From contig NZ_CP050154.1 of the NCBI RefSeq assembly GCF_011617705.1, forward strand, positions 992,001 to 1,056,000: a stretch of 64,000 nucleotides of DNA, in the 5' to 3' direction. Each line of letters starts with the position of its first letter. Position 1 is the stretch's first letter. Shown piece after piece: positions 8,665 to 17,508 of the stretch. The position numbers were made by a program, and so were the translations under genes. The stretch comes from Brevibacterium limosum (GTDB lineage: Bacteria; Actinomycetota; Actinomycetes; Actinomycetales; Brevibacteriaceae). The notes under the pieces were generated by a model that did no database searches, was not told the DNA's origin, and saw only the letters and a program-made list of their open reading frames with translations.

Positions 8665-9972
8665 TCATGATTCGGCGGGGGCATCGGCTTCTTCGACGGC
8701 GGCCTGCCCGCCGGTGCGCCTGACCCACATGATCAGGCCGTAACTGAGCACGGCGGCAAGCAGGGAGCAGACGATGAGAACGGTGAAGATGATCGGGTAG
8801 GCCCCGGTCCCGCGATCATCGATGATGGCGCCGAACCAGACGCTGGAGAACGTATCGGGCAGGAAGCCGATGACCGAGAGCAGTCCCGATGCCGCACCGA
8901 ACATGTCGAGACCGACCCGGCCCTCGCTCAGCTGGGAGGAGGCGATGCCGTAGCAGCCGTTGGCGAGGAATCCGAGGGCTACGACGATGACTGCGGCGAC
9001 GATGACCAGCACCGGGCCGGAGGGGATGGAGATTAGGGCGGCCAGAGCGACGGCGATGACGATGGAGGCGATGATGATCACCCGCGACGGGGAGCGGACC
9101 TTCGTGGCCAGGGCGCCGAAGACTGGGCCGGCCAGCAGAGTGATGCCATAGGTGCGGATCACGCTGACGGTGGAGACCACTGCGGCCGGAGCGGCGAAGA
9201 CGGCCGATAGGTAGGGTGTCGTATAGGCCACGCCCGTGTAGACGAAGTAGACGAAGAACATCGTTCCCGCGGCCAGCCAGACGACGGGAGAGCCGAAGAC
9301 GCGGGTGAGGTCGGCGAGTTTGAAGCCCTCACCGGGATGCTCGATCTCGCCGGCGAAGCGCGGAGTGAGCAGGTGAGAGGCGATGGCGAGCAGGAAGATG
9401 AGCCCGCCGAGCATCATGAGGATGGTGCGCACGCCGAGGTCGGCTCGGTCGGCGAAGGCGGAGAGGATGCCGACCTCGACGAAGCCGAGGACGAGCCCGA
9501 CGGTACCGTAGATACCGTAGCTCAGCCCGATGTTGCGGGCATAGCCGTCGGCGTCTGAGATCAGCCGGACGAGCTTGAAGCGCACACCCCACCAGATGAG
9601 GATCGTCGACAGCCCCATGCCCACGAATACGGCGAGCAGCGTGCCGAAGCTGGGCAAGGCAGCGTAGACGAAGGTGAGCAGTGCGGTGATGAAGTAGCCG
9701 GTCGTGGCCAGGGTTCTCACACGGACGCGGTCGGCGATGAATCCCGAAGGCAGATAACAGATCGTCGCGGTGATTGCGTAGGCGCTGACGAGCCAGCCGA
9801 TCTGCGCGTTGTTGATGTCGAGGGCGTCGAGCAGCGGATCGTAGAAGACGTTCTTGAGGTAGGGCGGGGCGAACAGAACAGAACTGCCCATGCTGACGAG
9901 GATGAGCAGAGTGATGCGTCTGCCTCTGGACAGGTCAGCGGCGCTGACTTCGCGGATGCTCGTTTTCGACAC
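8665..9972 (-). CDS. MFS transporter
   Basis: Major facilitator of 435 residues with 12 predicted helices. PSGFIADRVRVRTL is motif A between helices 2 and 3, and a longer central loop (about residues 205-225) separates the two halves. GTG start at 9972 has AAGGGA about 12 nt upstream. It is the promoter-proximal gene of an operon with the esterase. The substrate is unknown; linkage to an esterase and a palindromic operator suggests an inducible catabolic or detoxification unit. Confidence 0.85.
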   Translation of the reverse strand: MSKTSIREVSAADLSRGRRITLLILVSMGSSVLFAPPYLKNVFYDPLLDALDINNAQIGWLVSAYAITATICYLPSGFIADRVRVRTLATTGYFITALLTFVYAALPSFGTLLAVFVGMGLSTILIWWGVRFKLVRLISDADGYARNIGLSYGIYGTVGLVLGFVEVGILSAFADRADLGVRTILMMLGGLIFLLAIASHLLTPRFAGEIEHPGEGFKLADLTRVFGSPVVWLAAGTMFFVYFVYTGVAYTTPYLSAVFAAPAAVVSTVSVIRTYGITLLAGPVFGALATKVRSPSRVIIIASIVIAVALAALISIPSGPVLVIVAAVIVVALGFLANGCYGIASSQLSEGRVGLDMFGAASGLLSVIGFLPDTFSSVWFGAIIDDRGTGAYPIIFTVLIVCSLLAAVLSYGLIMWVRRTGGQAAVEEADAPAES

Positions 9973-10017
9973 GGCTCTGGTTCCCTTGGACGGTGTGACA
10001 GTTCGGCCTCACCCTAA

Positions 10018-10033
10018 CTGAATCATCATTCAG
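10018..10033. promoter_or_regulatory. palindromic operator at the MFS-esterase promoter
   Basis: CTGAAT-CATC-ATTCAG is a perfect 6-bp inverted repeat with a 4-nt centre. On the minus strand it is followed at once by TTAGGGT, a plausible -10 box. Size and symmetry are those of TetR-family operators. No TetR gene lies nearby, so the regulator would act in trans. Confidence 0.5.
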
Positions 10034-10143
10034 GAAGCCAGGTCGTCCGCCGTCTGGAGCGTCGAGGAATAACTCACCGGTTGCGACGTTGTGACAACGG
10101 GCGTGCAATTGCGTCCTTGACAGGTTCGAACAGGAGCGAGCAT

Positions 10144-10833
10144 TTGACCGAGCACATGCGCCGACACGAAACCGACCACGAAGTCCCATGGTCACTGCCG
10201 ATCGTCGTGCGCCGGTCGAAGACCGCCATCGCCCGCCACATCGACGTTCTCGAAGCCACCGCCCGAGCCGTCGTGACCTTCCTCGACGACCCGCGTGCCC
10301 AGGAGGGCGGTGAGTGGCACGACGCCGTCGAGTACTGGCGTGACGGTGCCATCCGCAAGGTCGTGCGCCGCGGTGACGGGAAGAAGCTCGACGATGCCCG
10401 TGCCCTCGGCTGTGTGGGTGTGACCCACGGCGGCACGGATGATTTCGCCCCCGCCGAGGCGTTCGTGTTCGAACCCGGACCCGTCGAACCCCTGCCGCAC
10501 GAGCTGAAGAAGCTGCAGGTGGGCGGCACCGAGTTCCCCGATGAGGGCGAATCGTCGGTCCCCGCCGCCCAGGCGGTCGTGACGATCGAACTCTCACCCG
10601 AGCTGACGCTGACGACGGGGAAGGCCGCCGCCCAATGCGGACACGCCGCGCAGCTGGCGTTCGAACAGATGCCCGACGAGGTGCGGAACCGCTGGCGAGA
10701 GTCCGGATTCAGTCTGCGCGTGCAGACTGCGGCGAAGGACGCATGGGCGGCGAACGAGCAGCAGGTCCCCGTCATCGACGCCGGGTTCACCGAAGTCGAC
10801 GGACCCACGGAGACCGTGCGCGCCTCATGGTGA
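10144..10833 (+). CDS. PTH2 domain protein (peptidyl-tRNA hydrolase 2 like)
   Basis: Protein of 229 residues. The second half (about 155-229) matches the peptidyl-tRNA hydrolase II fold, with TTGKAAAQCGHAAQLAFE matching the family signature around the catalytic lysine and histidine region. The N-terminal 150 residues form an actinobacterial extension without a recognised domain. A TTG start at 10144 is preferred because AGGAG lies 7 nt before it; ATG 10156 is the alternative. True actinobacterial housekeeping Pth is the PTH1 type, so this is likely an accessory hydrolase or a protein with another role. Confidence 0.75.
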   Translation: MTEHMRRHETDHEVPWSLPIVVRRSKTAIARHIDVLEATARAVVTFLDDPRAQEGGEWHDAVEYWRDGAIRKVVRRGDGKKLDDARALGCVGVTHGGTDDFAPAEAFVFEPGPVEPLPHELKKLQVGGTEFPDEGESSVPAAQAVVTIELSPELTLTTGKAAAQCGHAAQLAFEQMPDEVRNRWRESGFSLRVQTAAKDAWAANEQQVPVIDAGFTEVDGPTETVRASW

Positions 10834-10992
10834 GGCTGCACCGGTCGAGAAGATGATGTCGCGACGTGCCTTCGTCGCCGCTGACTCCCACGCGTCCTGA
10901 CGCCGCGGCGATGGTTGGTGAGGCCTGGAAATCGGCGCGACAAGGTCTTGACAGGTGCAGTGGCGAGGACAAGCCTGGAGGGCCAGGCCGGG

Positions 10993-11010
10993 CCACCTGA
11001 CATCAGGTGG
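10993..11010. promoter_or_regulatory. palindrome upstream of the TPP-enzyme operon
   Basis: CCACCTGA-CA-TCAGGTGG is a perfect inverted repeat with 8-bp arms, 45 nt before the start of the thiamine-diphosphate enzyme. Its place in the leader suggests an operator for this catabolic operon. It is too short to be a terminator. Confidence 0.45.
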
Positions 11011-11054
11011 GCTGCGGCACATCCGACACGTGAGACTTTCTGAGGAGAACCCAC

Positions 11055-12857
11055 ATGGCGACGTCCGTGAGCGACTTCATCATCGATCGACTCATCGCCT
11101 GGGATCTGCACCACTGGTACGGATACCCCGGCGACGGCATCGGCGGCTTCGACGGAGCCATGGGACGAGCGCAGGACGAAGGCAAGGACTTCACCTATGT
11201 GCGCCCCACCCATGAGGAGGAAGCCTCGTTCATGGCCACCGCCCACGCGAAGTTCACCGGGAACGTGGGCGTGTGCGTCTCGACTTCGGGCCCCGGAGCC
11301 ATCCACCTCATGAACGGCCTCTACGACGCCAAAGGCGACAACGCGCCCGTCGTCGCCATCGTCGGCCAACAGGCGCGGGTGTCGCTGAACTCCGAATTCC
11401 AACAGGAGATCAACCTCGAACGACTCTTCGCCGACGCGGCCGTGTTCGTGCAGACCGTGACCACCCCGATGCACGCCCAGCTCGTCGTCGACAAAGCCGT
11501 GCGCATGGCCAAGGCCTACCGCGGCCCGGCCGTCGTCGTCCTCCCCGCCGACGTGCAGACCATGGACATGGAAGACCCCGCGGTCGAACATTTCGTCTCC
11601 CGCACGGGCATCGGCTACGCCGAGGACCGCCTGCGACCCGATGACGACGCGCTCGCCCGCGCTGCCGAAGTCCTCAACAGCGGGCAGAAGGTCGCCATGC
11701 TCGTCGGGCAGGGCGCGATCGGTGCGACCGATGAGGTCATCAGCGTCGCCGAGCGCCTCGGCGCCGGTGTCATCACCACCCTCCTGGGCAAACAGGTGGT
11801 GCCGGGGGACGTCGAGTACCACACCCAGCAGCTGGGACTGCTGGGATCGCGGCCGAGCTACGACATGATGCAGAAATGCGACACCCTGCTCATGGTCGGC
11901 ACGAACTACCCCTATGGCGAGTTCATGCCGCCGACCGGACAGGCCCGGGCCGTGCAGATCGACCTCTCACCACGCCATCTGGGCATCCGCTATCCCACCG
12001 AAGTCAACCTGTGGGGAGATGCGAAGACCACTCTGGCGGCCCTCCAGCCGCACCTGACCCAGCATGAGACCGAGTGGCAGGAGAAGATCGCCGGGGAGAA
12101 CCGGGACTGGACGAAGGAGAACACGCGAGTCGCGCAGACCGAAGCCGATCCGATCAACCCGCGCCGCGTCTTCGTCTCCCTCAACGAACGTCTGCCCGAG
12201 AACGCGATCATCACCTGCGACGCCGGGAGCACCGCCGACTGGTACGGCTTCCACATCGAACTGGGACCGAACCAGATGGGCAACCTCTCGGGTCGGATGG
12301 CCTCGATGCTCGCCGCGATGCCCTATGCGCTGGCCGGCAAGTTCGCGCATCCCGACCGCCCGGTGGTGTGCACCATCGGCGACGGAGCCTTTCAGATGAT
12401 GGGCATGAACGGGCTGCTCACCGTCAAACGCCACTGGCGGGAATGGTCGAACTCCACCTTCGTCGTCCTCGTCATCAACAACGGCGACCTCAACCAGGTG
12501 TCCTGGGAGATGCGGGAGGTCGGTGACCCGAGGTGGGACACGGCGCAGCTGGTCGAGTCGATGGACTACGCGGGCTACGCGGAGCTGCTCGGACTCCGAG
12601 GCATCGCCGTCGACGACCCGGAGGACATCGACGCGGCCTTCGACCAAGCATTCGCCGCCGACCGGCCGGTCGTCCTCGACGTCCGGTGCGACCGCAACAC
12701 GCCGCCGCTGCCGGCCCACATCGCCTTCGCACAGGCCAAAGGCCTCGCGGAATCGCTGCTGGGCGGGGACCCTGAGCTCGGGCAGGTGGTCAAACAGAGC
12801 TCTCGCGCCACCGCCGCACGGCTGTTCGCGCGCATGGGTCTGACTTCGGATGACTGA
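11055..12857 (+). CDS. thiamine-diphosphate-dependent enzyme (pyruvate oxidase/acetolactate synthase-like)
   Basis: Protein of 600 residues with the three-domain layout of the POX/ALS family. The N-terminal Pyr domain carries the cofactor-activating glutamate in HEEE (about residue 54), a central Rossmann-like domain covers about 190-330, and the PP domain has the metal/diphosphate motif GDGAFQMMGMN (from about 442) with the asparagine near INNGD. It most resembles the PoxB-like 'thiamine pyrophosphate-requiring protein' group, so it may decarboxylate a 2-oxo acid. GAGGAGAACC precedes the ATG. It overlaps the next gene by 8 nt and heads a three-gene operon. Confidence 0.85.
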   Translation: MATSVSDFIIDRLIAWDLHHWYGYPGDGIGGFDGAMGRAQDEGKDFTYVRPTHEEEASFMATAHAKFTGNVGVCVSTSGPGAIHLMNGLYDAKGDNAPVVAIVGQQARVSLNSEFQQEINLERLFADAAVFVQTVTTPMHAQLVVDKAVRMAKAYRGPAVVVLPADVQTMDMEDPAVEHFVSRTGIGYAEDRLRPDDDALARAAEVLNSGQKVAMLVGQGAIGATDEVISVAERLGAGVITTLLGKQVVPGDVEYHTQQLGLLGSRPSYDMMQKCDTLLMVGTNYPYGEFMPPTGQARAVQIDLSPRHLGIRYPTEVNLWGDAKTTLAALQPHLTQHETEWQEKIAGENRDWTKENTRVAQTEADPINPRRVFVSLNERLPENAIITCDAGSTADWYGFHIELGPNQMGNLSGRMASMLAAMPYALAGKFAHPDRPVVCTIGDGAFQMMGMNGLLTVKRHWREWSNSTFVVLVINNGDLNQVSWEMREVGDPRWDTAQLVESMDYAGYAELLGLRGIAVDDPEDIDAAFDQAFAADRPVVLDVRCDRNTPPLPAHIAFAQAKGLAESLLGGDPELGQVVKQSSRATAARLFARMGLTSDD

Positions 12858-13974
12858 TGACGGCTCCGCCGGGCCGGCGAACGAAGTCCCGCCGATCATC
12901 GGAATCGACACCGCCGCCTACCGCATCCCGCTCGAGACGCCGGAGTCCGATGGGACTCTGAGCTGGTCGGCGACGACACTGGTGGTCGTGAGCGTCCGCG
13001 GCGGAGACGAAACGGGCGTGGGCTACACCTACGCGCCGCCGGCCGCCGCTCACATCATCGACGACACTCTCAGCCAGGTCGTGACCGGGATGAATGCGCT
13101 GGCCCCCGGTGCCGCCTGGTCCGCGATGGCTCACGCCCTGCGCAACCAGGGGCTGCGCGGGCCGGCGGCAGCGGCCGTCTCAGCCGTCGACGTCGCCCTC
13201 TGGGACCTCAAGGCCCGACTGCTCGACGTCTCCCTGTCGACTCTGCTCCAGGGCTTCCACGACAGTGTTCCCGCCTACGGCAGCGGCGGCTTCACGAACT
13301 TCGACGACCGAGAACTCGGTGCACAGCTCAGCGCGTGGGCGGAATCGGGTCTGCCCGCCGTGAAGATCAAGGTGGGCAGCGATCCTGAGGACGATCAGCG
13401 GCGAGTCGCGTTCGCCCGCCGGGTCATCGGCGACGGCCTCGGGCTCTTCGTCGACGGCAACGGGGCGTTCGCCCGCAAGCAGGCGCTGGCGTTGGCCGAG
13501 GACTTCGCCGACAACGGGGTGAGCTGGTTCGAGGAGCCCGTGAGCTCCGATGACCTCGACGGCCTGCGGCTGCTGCGCGATCGAGCACCGGCGGGCATGG
13601 AGATCGCGGCGGGGGAGTACGGCTGGGATCTCACCCATTTCCGGGATCTTCTGCGGGCAGAAGCGGTGGACTGCCTCCAAGCCGATATCACCCGCTGCGG
13701 AGGGCCCACCGTCCTGCTTCGGGTCGGTGCTCTGTGCGATGCCGAGAACATCGACCTCTCCAGCCATTGTGCTCCGCAACTCAGCGCCCATGCCCTGACG
13801 GGAGTGTGGCATCGTCGCCACCTTGAGTACTTCGCCGATCACGTCCGCATCGAAAGACTCGCCTTCGACGGGGTTCTGACCCCCGTCGACGGCGCCCTGC
13901 ATCCTGACCGAACCCGTCCGGGCCACGGTCTCCTCCTGCGCGAAGAGGCGCTGGAGCCCTATCGAATCTGCTGA
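12850..13974 (+). CDS. enolase-superfamily enzyme (mandelate racemase/muconate lactonizing subgroup)
   Basis: Protein of 374 residues with an N-terminal capping domain and a C-terminal barrel. Catalytic residues are visible: KIK (Lys172, Lys174) at the end of the second strand, metal ligands near Asp202 (VDGNGAF), Glu228 (WFEEPV) and Glu256 (AAGEYGW), then Asp279 (LQADITRCGG) and His306 (SSHCAP). This set fits acid-sugar dehydratases or racemases of the mandelate racemase subgroup. The exact substrate cannot be assigned. It lies between the TPP enzyme and a large FAD/Fe-S oxidoreductase, overlapping the former and 7 nt from the latter. Confidence 0.85.
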   Translation: MTDDGSAGPANEVPPIIGIDTAAYRIPLETPESDGTLSWSATTLVVVSVRGGDETGVGYTYAPPAAAHIIDDTLSQVVTGMNALAPGAAWSAMAHALRNQGLRGPAAAAVSAVDVALWDLKARLLDVSLSTLLQGFHDSVPAYGSGGFTNFDDRELGAQLSAWAESGLPAVKIKVGSDPEDDQRRVAFARRVIGDGLGLFVDGNGAFARKQALALAEDFADNGVSWFEEPVSSDDLDGLRLLRDRAPAGMEIAAGEYGWDLTHFRDLLRAEAVDCLQADITRCGGPTVLLRVGALCDAENIDLSSHCAPQLSAHALTGVWHRRHLEYFADHVRIERLAFDGVLTPVDGALHPDRTRPGHGLLLREEALEPYRIC

Positions 13975-13981
13975 GGAGCCG

Positions 13982-16900
13982 ATGATGTCCCACACTGTCG
14001 CAAGCCGAACCGCGTCGACAGACAGGCTGCCGATCCGATTCGACGGGATTCCGACCGTGTCCCGCACCGCCACCGCCCGCGATCTGTCGACGCCGGTGAG
14101 ACGGCTGGCCGCAGAACTCGAAGCGACCACGCAGGCAGAGGTGCGCTTCGACGAGGGCAGCCGCACAGCGTATTCGACGGATGGGTCGAACTACCGGCAC
14201 GTGCCGATCGGAGTCGTCGTCCCGCGCACCCTCGACGACGTCATCGCCACCGTCGCCCTGTGCCATCGTTTCGAGCTGCCGATCACGAGCCGCGGCGGCG
14301 GAACCAGCCTGGCCGGGCAGACGACGAATGAAGCCGTCATCATCGACTTCTCGAAATACCTCAATGCCGTGGAATCGATCGACCCGGAGGAGAAGACCGC
14401 CTGGGTCGAACCCGGCTGCAATCTCGATCATCTGCGTCAGGACGCCGCCGAGTACGGGCTGACCTACGGGCCCGATCCGTCGACGCACAGCCGCAACGCC
14501 CTCGGCGGAATGATCGGCAACAACTCGTGCGGCACGCACTCCATCATGTCCGAGTTCTACGGGCACGGACCTCTCACCGCCGATCAGGTCCTCGAACTCG
14601 ATGTGCTCACCTATCGCGGGGAGCGCTTCACCGTCGGTGCCCTGTGCGCCGAAGAGCTGGATGCGGCGATCGCCGAAGGCGGTGAGAAGGGGCGCATCCT
14701 CGAGGAACTGAGAACTCTGCGCGATGAGCACATCGCCAAGCTGCGCACCGGCTTCCCGCAGATTCCCCGCCGAGTCTCGGGATTCAACCTCAACCGACTG
14801 CTGCCCGAGCACGGGTTCGACGTCGCCAAGGCCCTCGTCGGCTCCGAAGGCACCTGCGTGACGATCCTGCGTGCCAAGGTCCGCCTCACCGACGCCATGG
14901 CCCAACGCGTCCTCGTCGCAGTCGGCTTCGAAGACGCCGCGAGCGCCGGCGACGCGGTGCCGATGGTGCGCGAGCACCGTCCGGTCGCCTGCGAGGGCAT
15001 CGACGACAAGCTCATCGAGTACATGCGGCGGAAGGGGCTGCATCCCGATGACATCGACATCCTGCCCGAAGGCGGCGGTTTCCTCCTCGTCGAATTCGGC
15101 GCGAATGACCGCGACGATGCGCACAGGCAGGCGGAGGAGTTCGTCGCCGCCTGCAAGGACGACGACCGGATGCTGGCCACGAAGATCGTCGAAGAGGACT
15201 GGGAGGCACAGAAGCTGTGGCAGGTCCGCGAAGCCGGACTGGGAGCGACTTCCCATGTGCCCGGTCTGCCGGAGACCCACCCGGGCTGGGAGGATGCCGC
15301 TGTCCCGGTCGACCGGGTCGGCGACTATCTGCGCGACTTCAAGGACCTCCTCGGCGAATTCGACTACGAGGCCTCGCTGTACGGCCACTTCGGGCAGGGC
15401 TGCATCCACTGCCGCATCACCTTCGTCCTCGATACGGCCGAGGGGGTGCGGCAGTGGCGGAAGTTCCTCGAGCGGGCCGCCCACCTGGTCACAGGCTACG
15501 GCGGGTCACTGTCCGGCGAGCACGGAGACGGGCAGGCACGGGCGGAGCTTCTCGACATCATGTACAGCTCCGAACTCGTCGACGCCTTCTCCGAGTTCAA
15601 ACACATCTGGGACCCGGACTGGAAGCTCAACCCGGGCAAGGCGGTGCGACCGTACTCGGCCACGGAGAACCTCAGGAAAGGTCCCGACGCTCGCCTGACT
15701 CCGGTGAGTACGCACTTCGCGTTCCCCGATGATGACGGCGACTTCGGAAAGGCCGTCTCCCGCTGCGTCGGCGTCGGCGAATGCCGCAATACCGACACCG
15801 GCTACATGTGCCCGAGCTACATGGCCACCCGCGAAGAGGAGGACTCGACTCGCGGGAGGGCGCGGATGCTGTTCGAGATGCTGCGCGGGTCGAACCTCAA
15901 CCTCTGGCGTGACAAGCACGTGCATGAGGCTCTCGACCTGTGCCTGTCATGCAAATCGTGCAAATCCGAGTGCCCCGTCAACGTCGACATGGCCACCTAC
16001 AAGGCCGAATTCCTCTCCCACCACTATCAGGGTCGACTCCGGCCCCGCAGCGAATACTCGATCACGCTCATCTACTGGTGGGCGCGGATCGCGAGCAGAC
16101 TGCCCGGGCTGGTCAACGCGGTGACGCAGACACCGCTCCTGTCCGCACTCGTGAAGTTCGGCGGCGGCATCGCCCAGCAGCGCGGGGTGCCGAAGTTCAG
16201 GAGGCCGTTCTCATCGCAGTTCCGCGACTCCCACCGGCCCCGGTCTGGCACACCGGTCGATCCTGACAGCCGTGCGAGCCGACGTTCCGAGCGGAGGCAT
16301 GACGGCTCGCAGAATCTGCACCATTCGAAATCGCAGGTCGCTGACGAGAACTACTCGACATCGCAGATGCAGAAGCAGGGCCGAGCCGGTTCCAACCACC
16401 CGCATGGCGATCAGGCTCCCCTCGAGGTCGACAGGGTGATCCTGTGGCCCGATACGTTCAACAACTACCTCGAATCGCAGAACCTCGAGGCCACGGCGGC
16501 CGTGCTCGAGGACGCCGGCTATGAGGTGACTGTGCCCCCGCGGCCGCTGTGCTGCGGGCGTCCCCTCTACGACGCAGGAATGCTCAGACTCGCGAAGAAG
16601 CTCTGGCTGCAGATGCTCGAGACGCTGCGCGAGGACATCCGCGCCGGCATCCCCGTCATCGGGGTCGAACCGAGCTGCGTGGCGGCCTTCCGGGACGAAC
16701 TGCCGGGTCTGCTCGCCGATGACGACGACGCCGAGCGGCTGTCCCAGCAGACGTATCTGCTCTCGGAATTCCTCGAGCGGCAGAACTACCAGCCGCCGGT
16801 CATCGACGAGTTCGACGGGACGACGGCGCTGGTCCAGATGCACTGCCATCACATGGCGGTGCTCGGCACCGATGCCGATCGGGCCCTGCTCAAGCGTCTC

Positions 16901-17155
16901 GGCTTCGAACTCGACGTCCTGAGCGGCGGCTGCTGCGGCCTGGCCGGATCCTTCGGGTTCAAAGCCGGGAAGAAATACGACATCTCCGTCCGTGCCGCCG
17001 AGCGTGTGATCATGCCCCGGATTCGCGAGGCCCAGGCCGATACCGTGATCGTCGCCGACGGCTTCAGCTGCACTCAGCAGATCCAGCATCTGTCGGATCG
17101 GACGCCGAGAAACATCGTCGAGCTGCTCCATCACGCGGTGCAGCAGGCCTCGTGA
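13982..17155 (+). CDS. fused FAD-linked 2-hydroxyacid dehydrogenase and iron-sulfur subunit (GlcD/DLD + GlcF-like)
   Basis: Protein of 1057 residues. The N-terminal half has the FAD-binding PCMH fold (GGGTSLAGQTT near residue 105, NNSCGTHS near 180) and the FAD-oxidase C domain with GEHGDGQ near 515. The second half carries cysteine motifs for two [4Fe-4S] clusters (CVGVGECRNTDTGYMC; CLSCKSCKSECP) and two CCG domains (LCCGRPL, GGCCGLAGSFG). It likely oxidises a D-2-hydroxy acid and passes electrons to the membrane quinone pool. A polar, low-complexity linker at about 740-815 separates the ferredoxin part from the CCG region. GAGGAG precedes the start. Last gene of the operon. Confidence 0.88.
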   Translation: MMSHTVASRTASTDRLPIRFDGIPTVSRTATARDLSTPVRRLAAELEATTQAEVRFDEGSRTAYSTDGSNYRHVPIGVVVPRTLDDVIATVALCHRFELPITSRGGGTSLAGQTTNEAVIIDFSKYLNAVESIDPEEKTAWVEPGCNLDHLRQDAAEYGLTYGPDPSTHSRNALGGMIGNNSCGTHSIMSEFYGHGPLTADQVLELDVLTYRGERFTVGALCAEELDAAIAEGGEKGRILEELRTLRDEHIAKLRTGFPQIPRRVSGFNLNRLLPEHGFDVAKALVGSEGTCVTILRAKVRLTDAMAQRVLVAVGFEDAASAGDAVPMVREHRPVACEGIDDKLIEYMRRKGLHPDDIDILPEGGGFLLVEFGANDRDDAHRQAEEFVAACKDDDRMLATKIVEEDWEAQKLWQVREAGLGATSHVPGLPETHPGWEDAAVPVDRVGDYLRDFKDLLGEFDYEASLYGHFGQGCIHCRITFVLDTAEGVRQWRKFLERAAHLVTGYGGSLSGEHGDGQARAELLDIMYSSELVDAFSEFKHIWDPDWKLNPGKAVRPYSATENLRKGPDARLTPVSTHFAFPDDDGDFGKAVSRCVGVGECRNTDTGYMCPSYMATREEEDSTRGRARMLFEMLRGSNLNLWRDKHVHEALDLCLSCKSCKSECPVNVDMATYKAEFLSHHYQGRLRPRSEYSITLIYWWARIASRLPGLVNAVTQTPLLSALVKFGGGIAQQRGVPKFRRPFSSQFRDSHRPRSGTPVDPDSRASRRSERRHDGSQNLHHSKSQVADENYSTSQMQKQGRAGSNHPHGDQAPLEVDRVILWPDTFNNYLESQNLEATAAVLEDAGYEVTVPPRPLCCGRPLYDAGMLRLAKKLWLQMLETLREDIRAGIPVIGVEPSCVAAFRDELPGLLADDDDAERLSQQTYLLSEFLERQNYQPPVIDEFDGTTALVQMHCHHMAVLGTDADRALLKRLGFELDVLSGGCCGLAGSFGFKAGKKYDISVRAAERVIMPRIREAQADTVIVADGFSCTQQIQHLSDRTPRNIVELLHHAVQQAS

Positions 17156-17161
17156 ACCACG

Positions 17162-17193
17162 ACCGCGGACACCGGTGATCCGGTGTCCGCGGT
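17162..17193 (+). terminator. terminator of the TPP-enolase-FAD/Fe-S operon
   Basis: A perfect 14-bp GC-rich stem (ACCGCGGACACCGG with its complement) and a TGAT loop begins 7 nt after the stop of the FAD/Fe-S gene. No T-run follows, which is common for actinobacterial terminators. It also faces the convergent small gene. Confidence 0.75.
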
Positions 17194-17225
17194 GGCAGTT
17201 GCGCTGAGTGAGTGCTGGTTCGGGT

Positions 17226-17414
17226 TCAGCCCTCGGATGCCTCGCCGAGGTCTGCGAGCTCTTCTTCGGTCAGCGGCCGCGTCTTCGTGCCGTTGCCGAA
17301 TTCGTCGAGGTAGATGATGTGTTTGACCATCTCGCCGGTCTCTTCGTCCTCGACTTCGATGATGTCGCCAGGTTGGGTCGCTGGCTGGTAGAAATCCTCA
17401 TTGACTCCGGTCAT
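17226..17414 (-). CDS. small acidic hypothetical protein
   Basis: A 62-residue, strongly acidic protein without a recognised domain. The middle reads as two short beta-like stretches (PGDIIEVEDEETGEMVKHII) followed by LTEEELADLGE. The start at 17414 is chosen because AGGAGGT lies 8 nt upstream; an ATG ten codons earlier would contain that ribosome site. No signal peptide or membrane segment is seen. It is the more promoter-distal of two minus-strand genes, 94 nt after the STM3941-like gene. Confidence 0.55.
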   Translation of the reverse strand: MTGVNEDFYQPATQPGDIIEVEDEETGEMVKHIIYLDEFGNGTKTRPLTEEELADLGEASEG

Positions 17415-17508
17415 CGTGACCACCTCCTGTTGGGCTTCTGACATTACGCCACTGTGATGTGACTCTCAAGCATTCCGTTCGGGGGTGGAGGTGCGGACGT
17501 CGAGACTC

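Noticed and set aside
10948..10976. TTGACA promoter before the TPP-enzyme gene
   Set aside because: The -35 word is perfect but no acceptable -10 hexamer lies 16-18 nt downstream.
13781..15484. 567-codon antisense frame over the enolase and FAD/Fe-S genes
   Set aside because: Acidic, motif-free translation opposite a gene with clear FAD motifs; a composition artefact.
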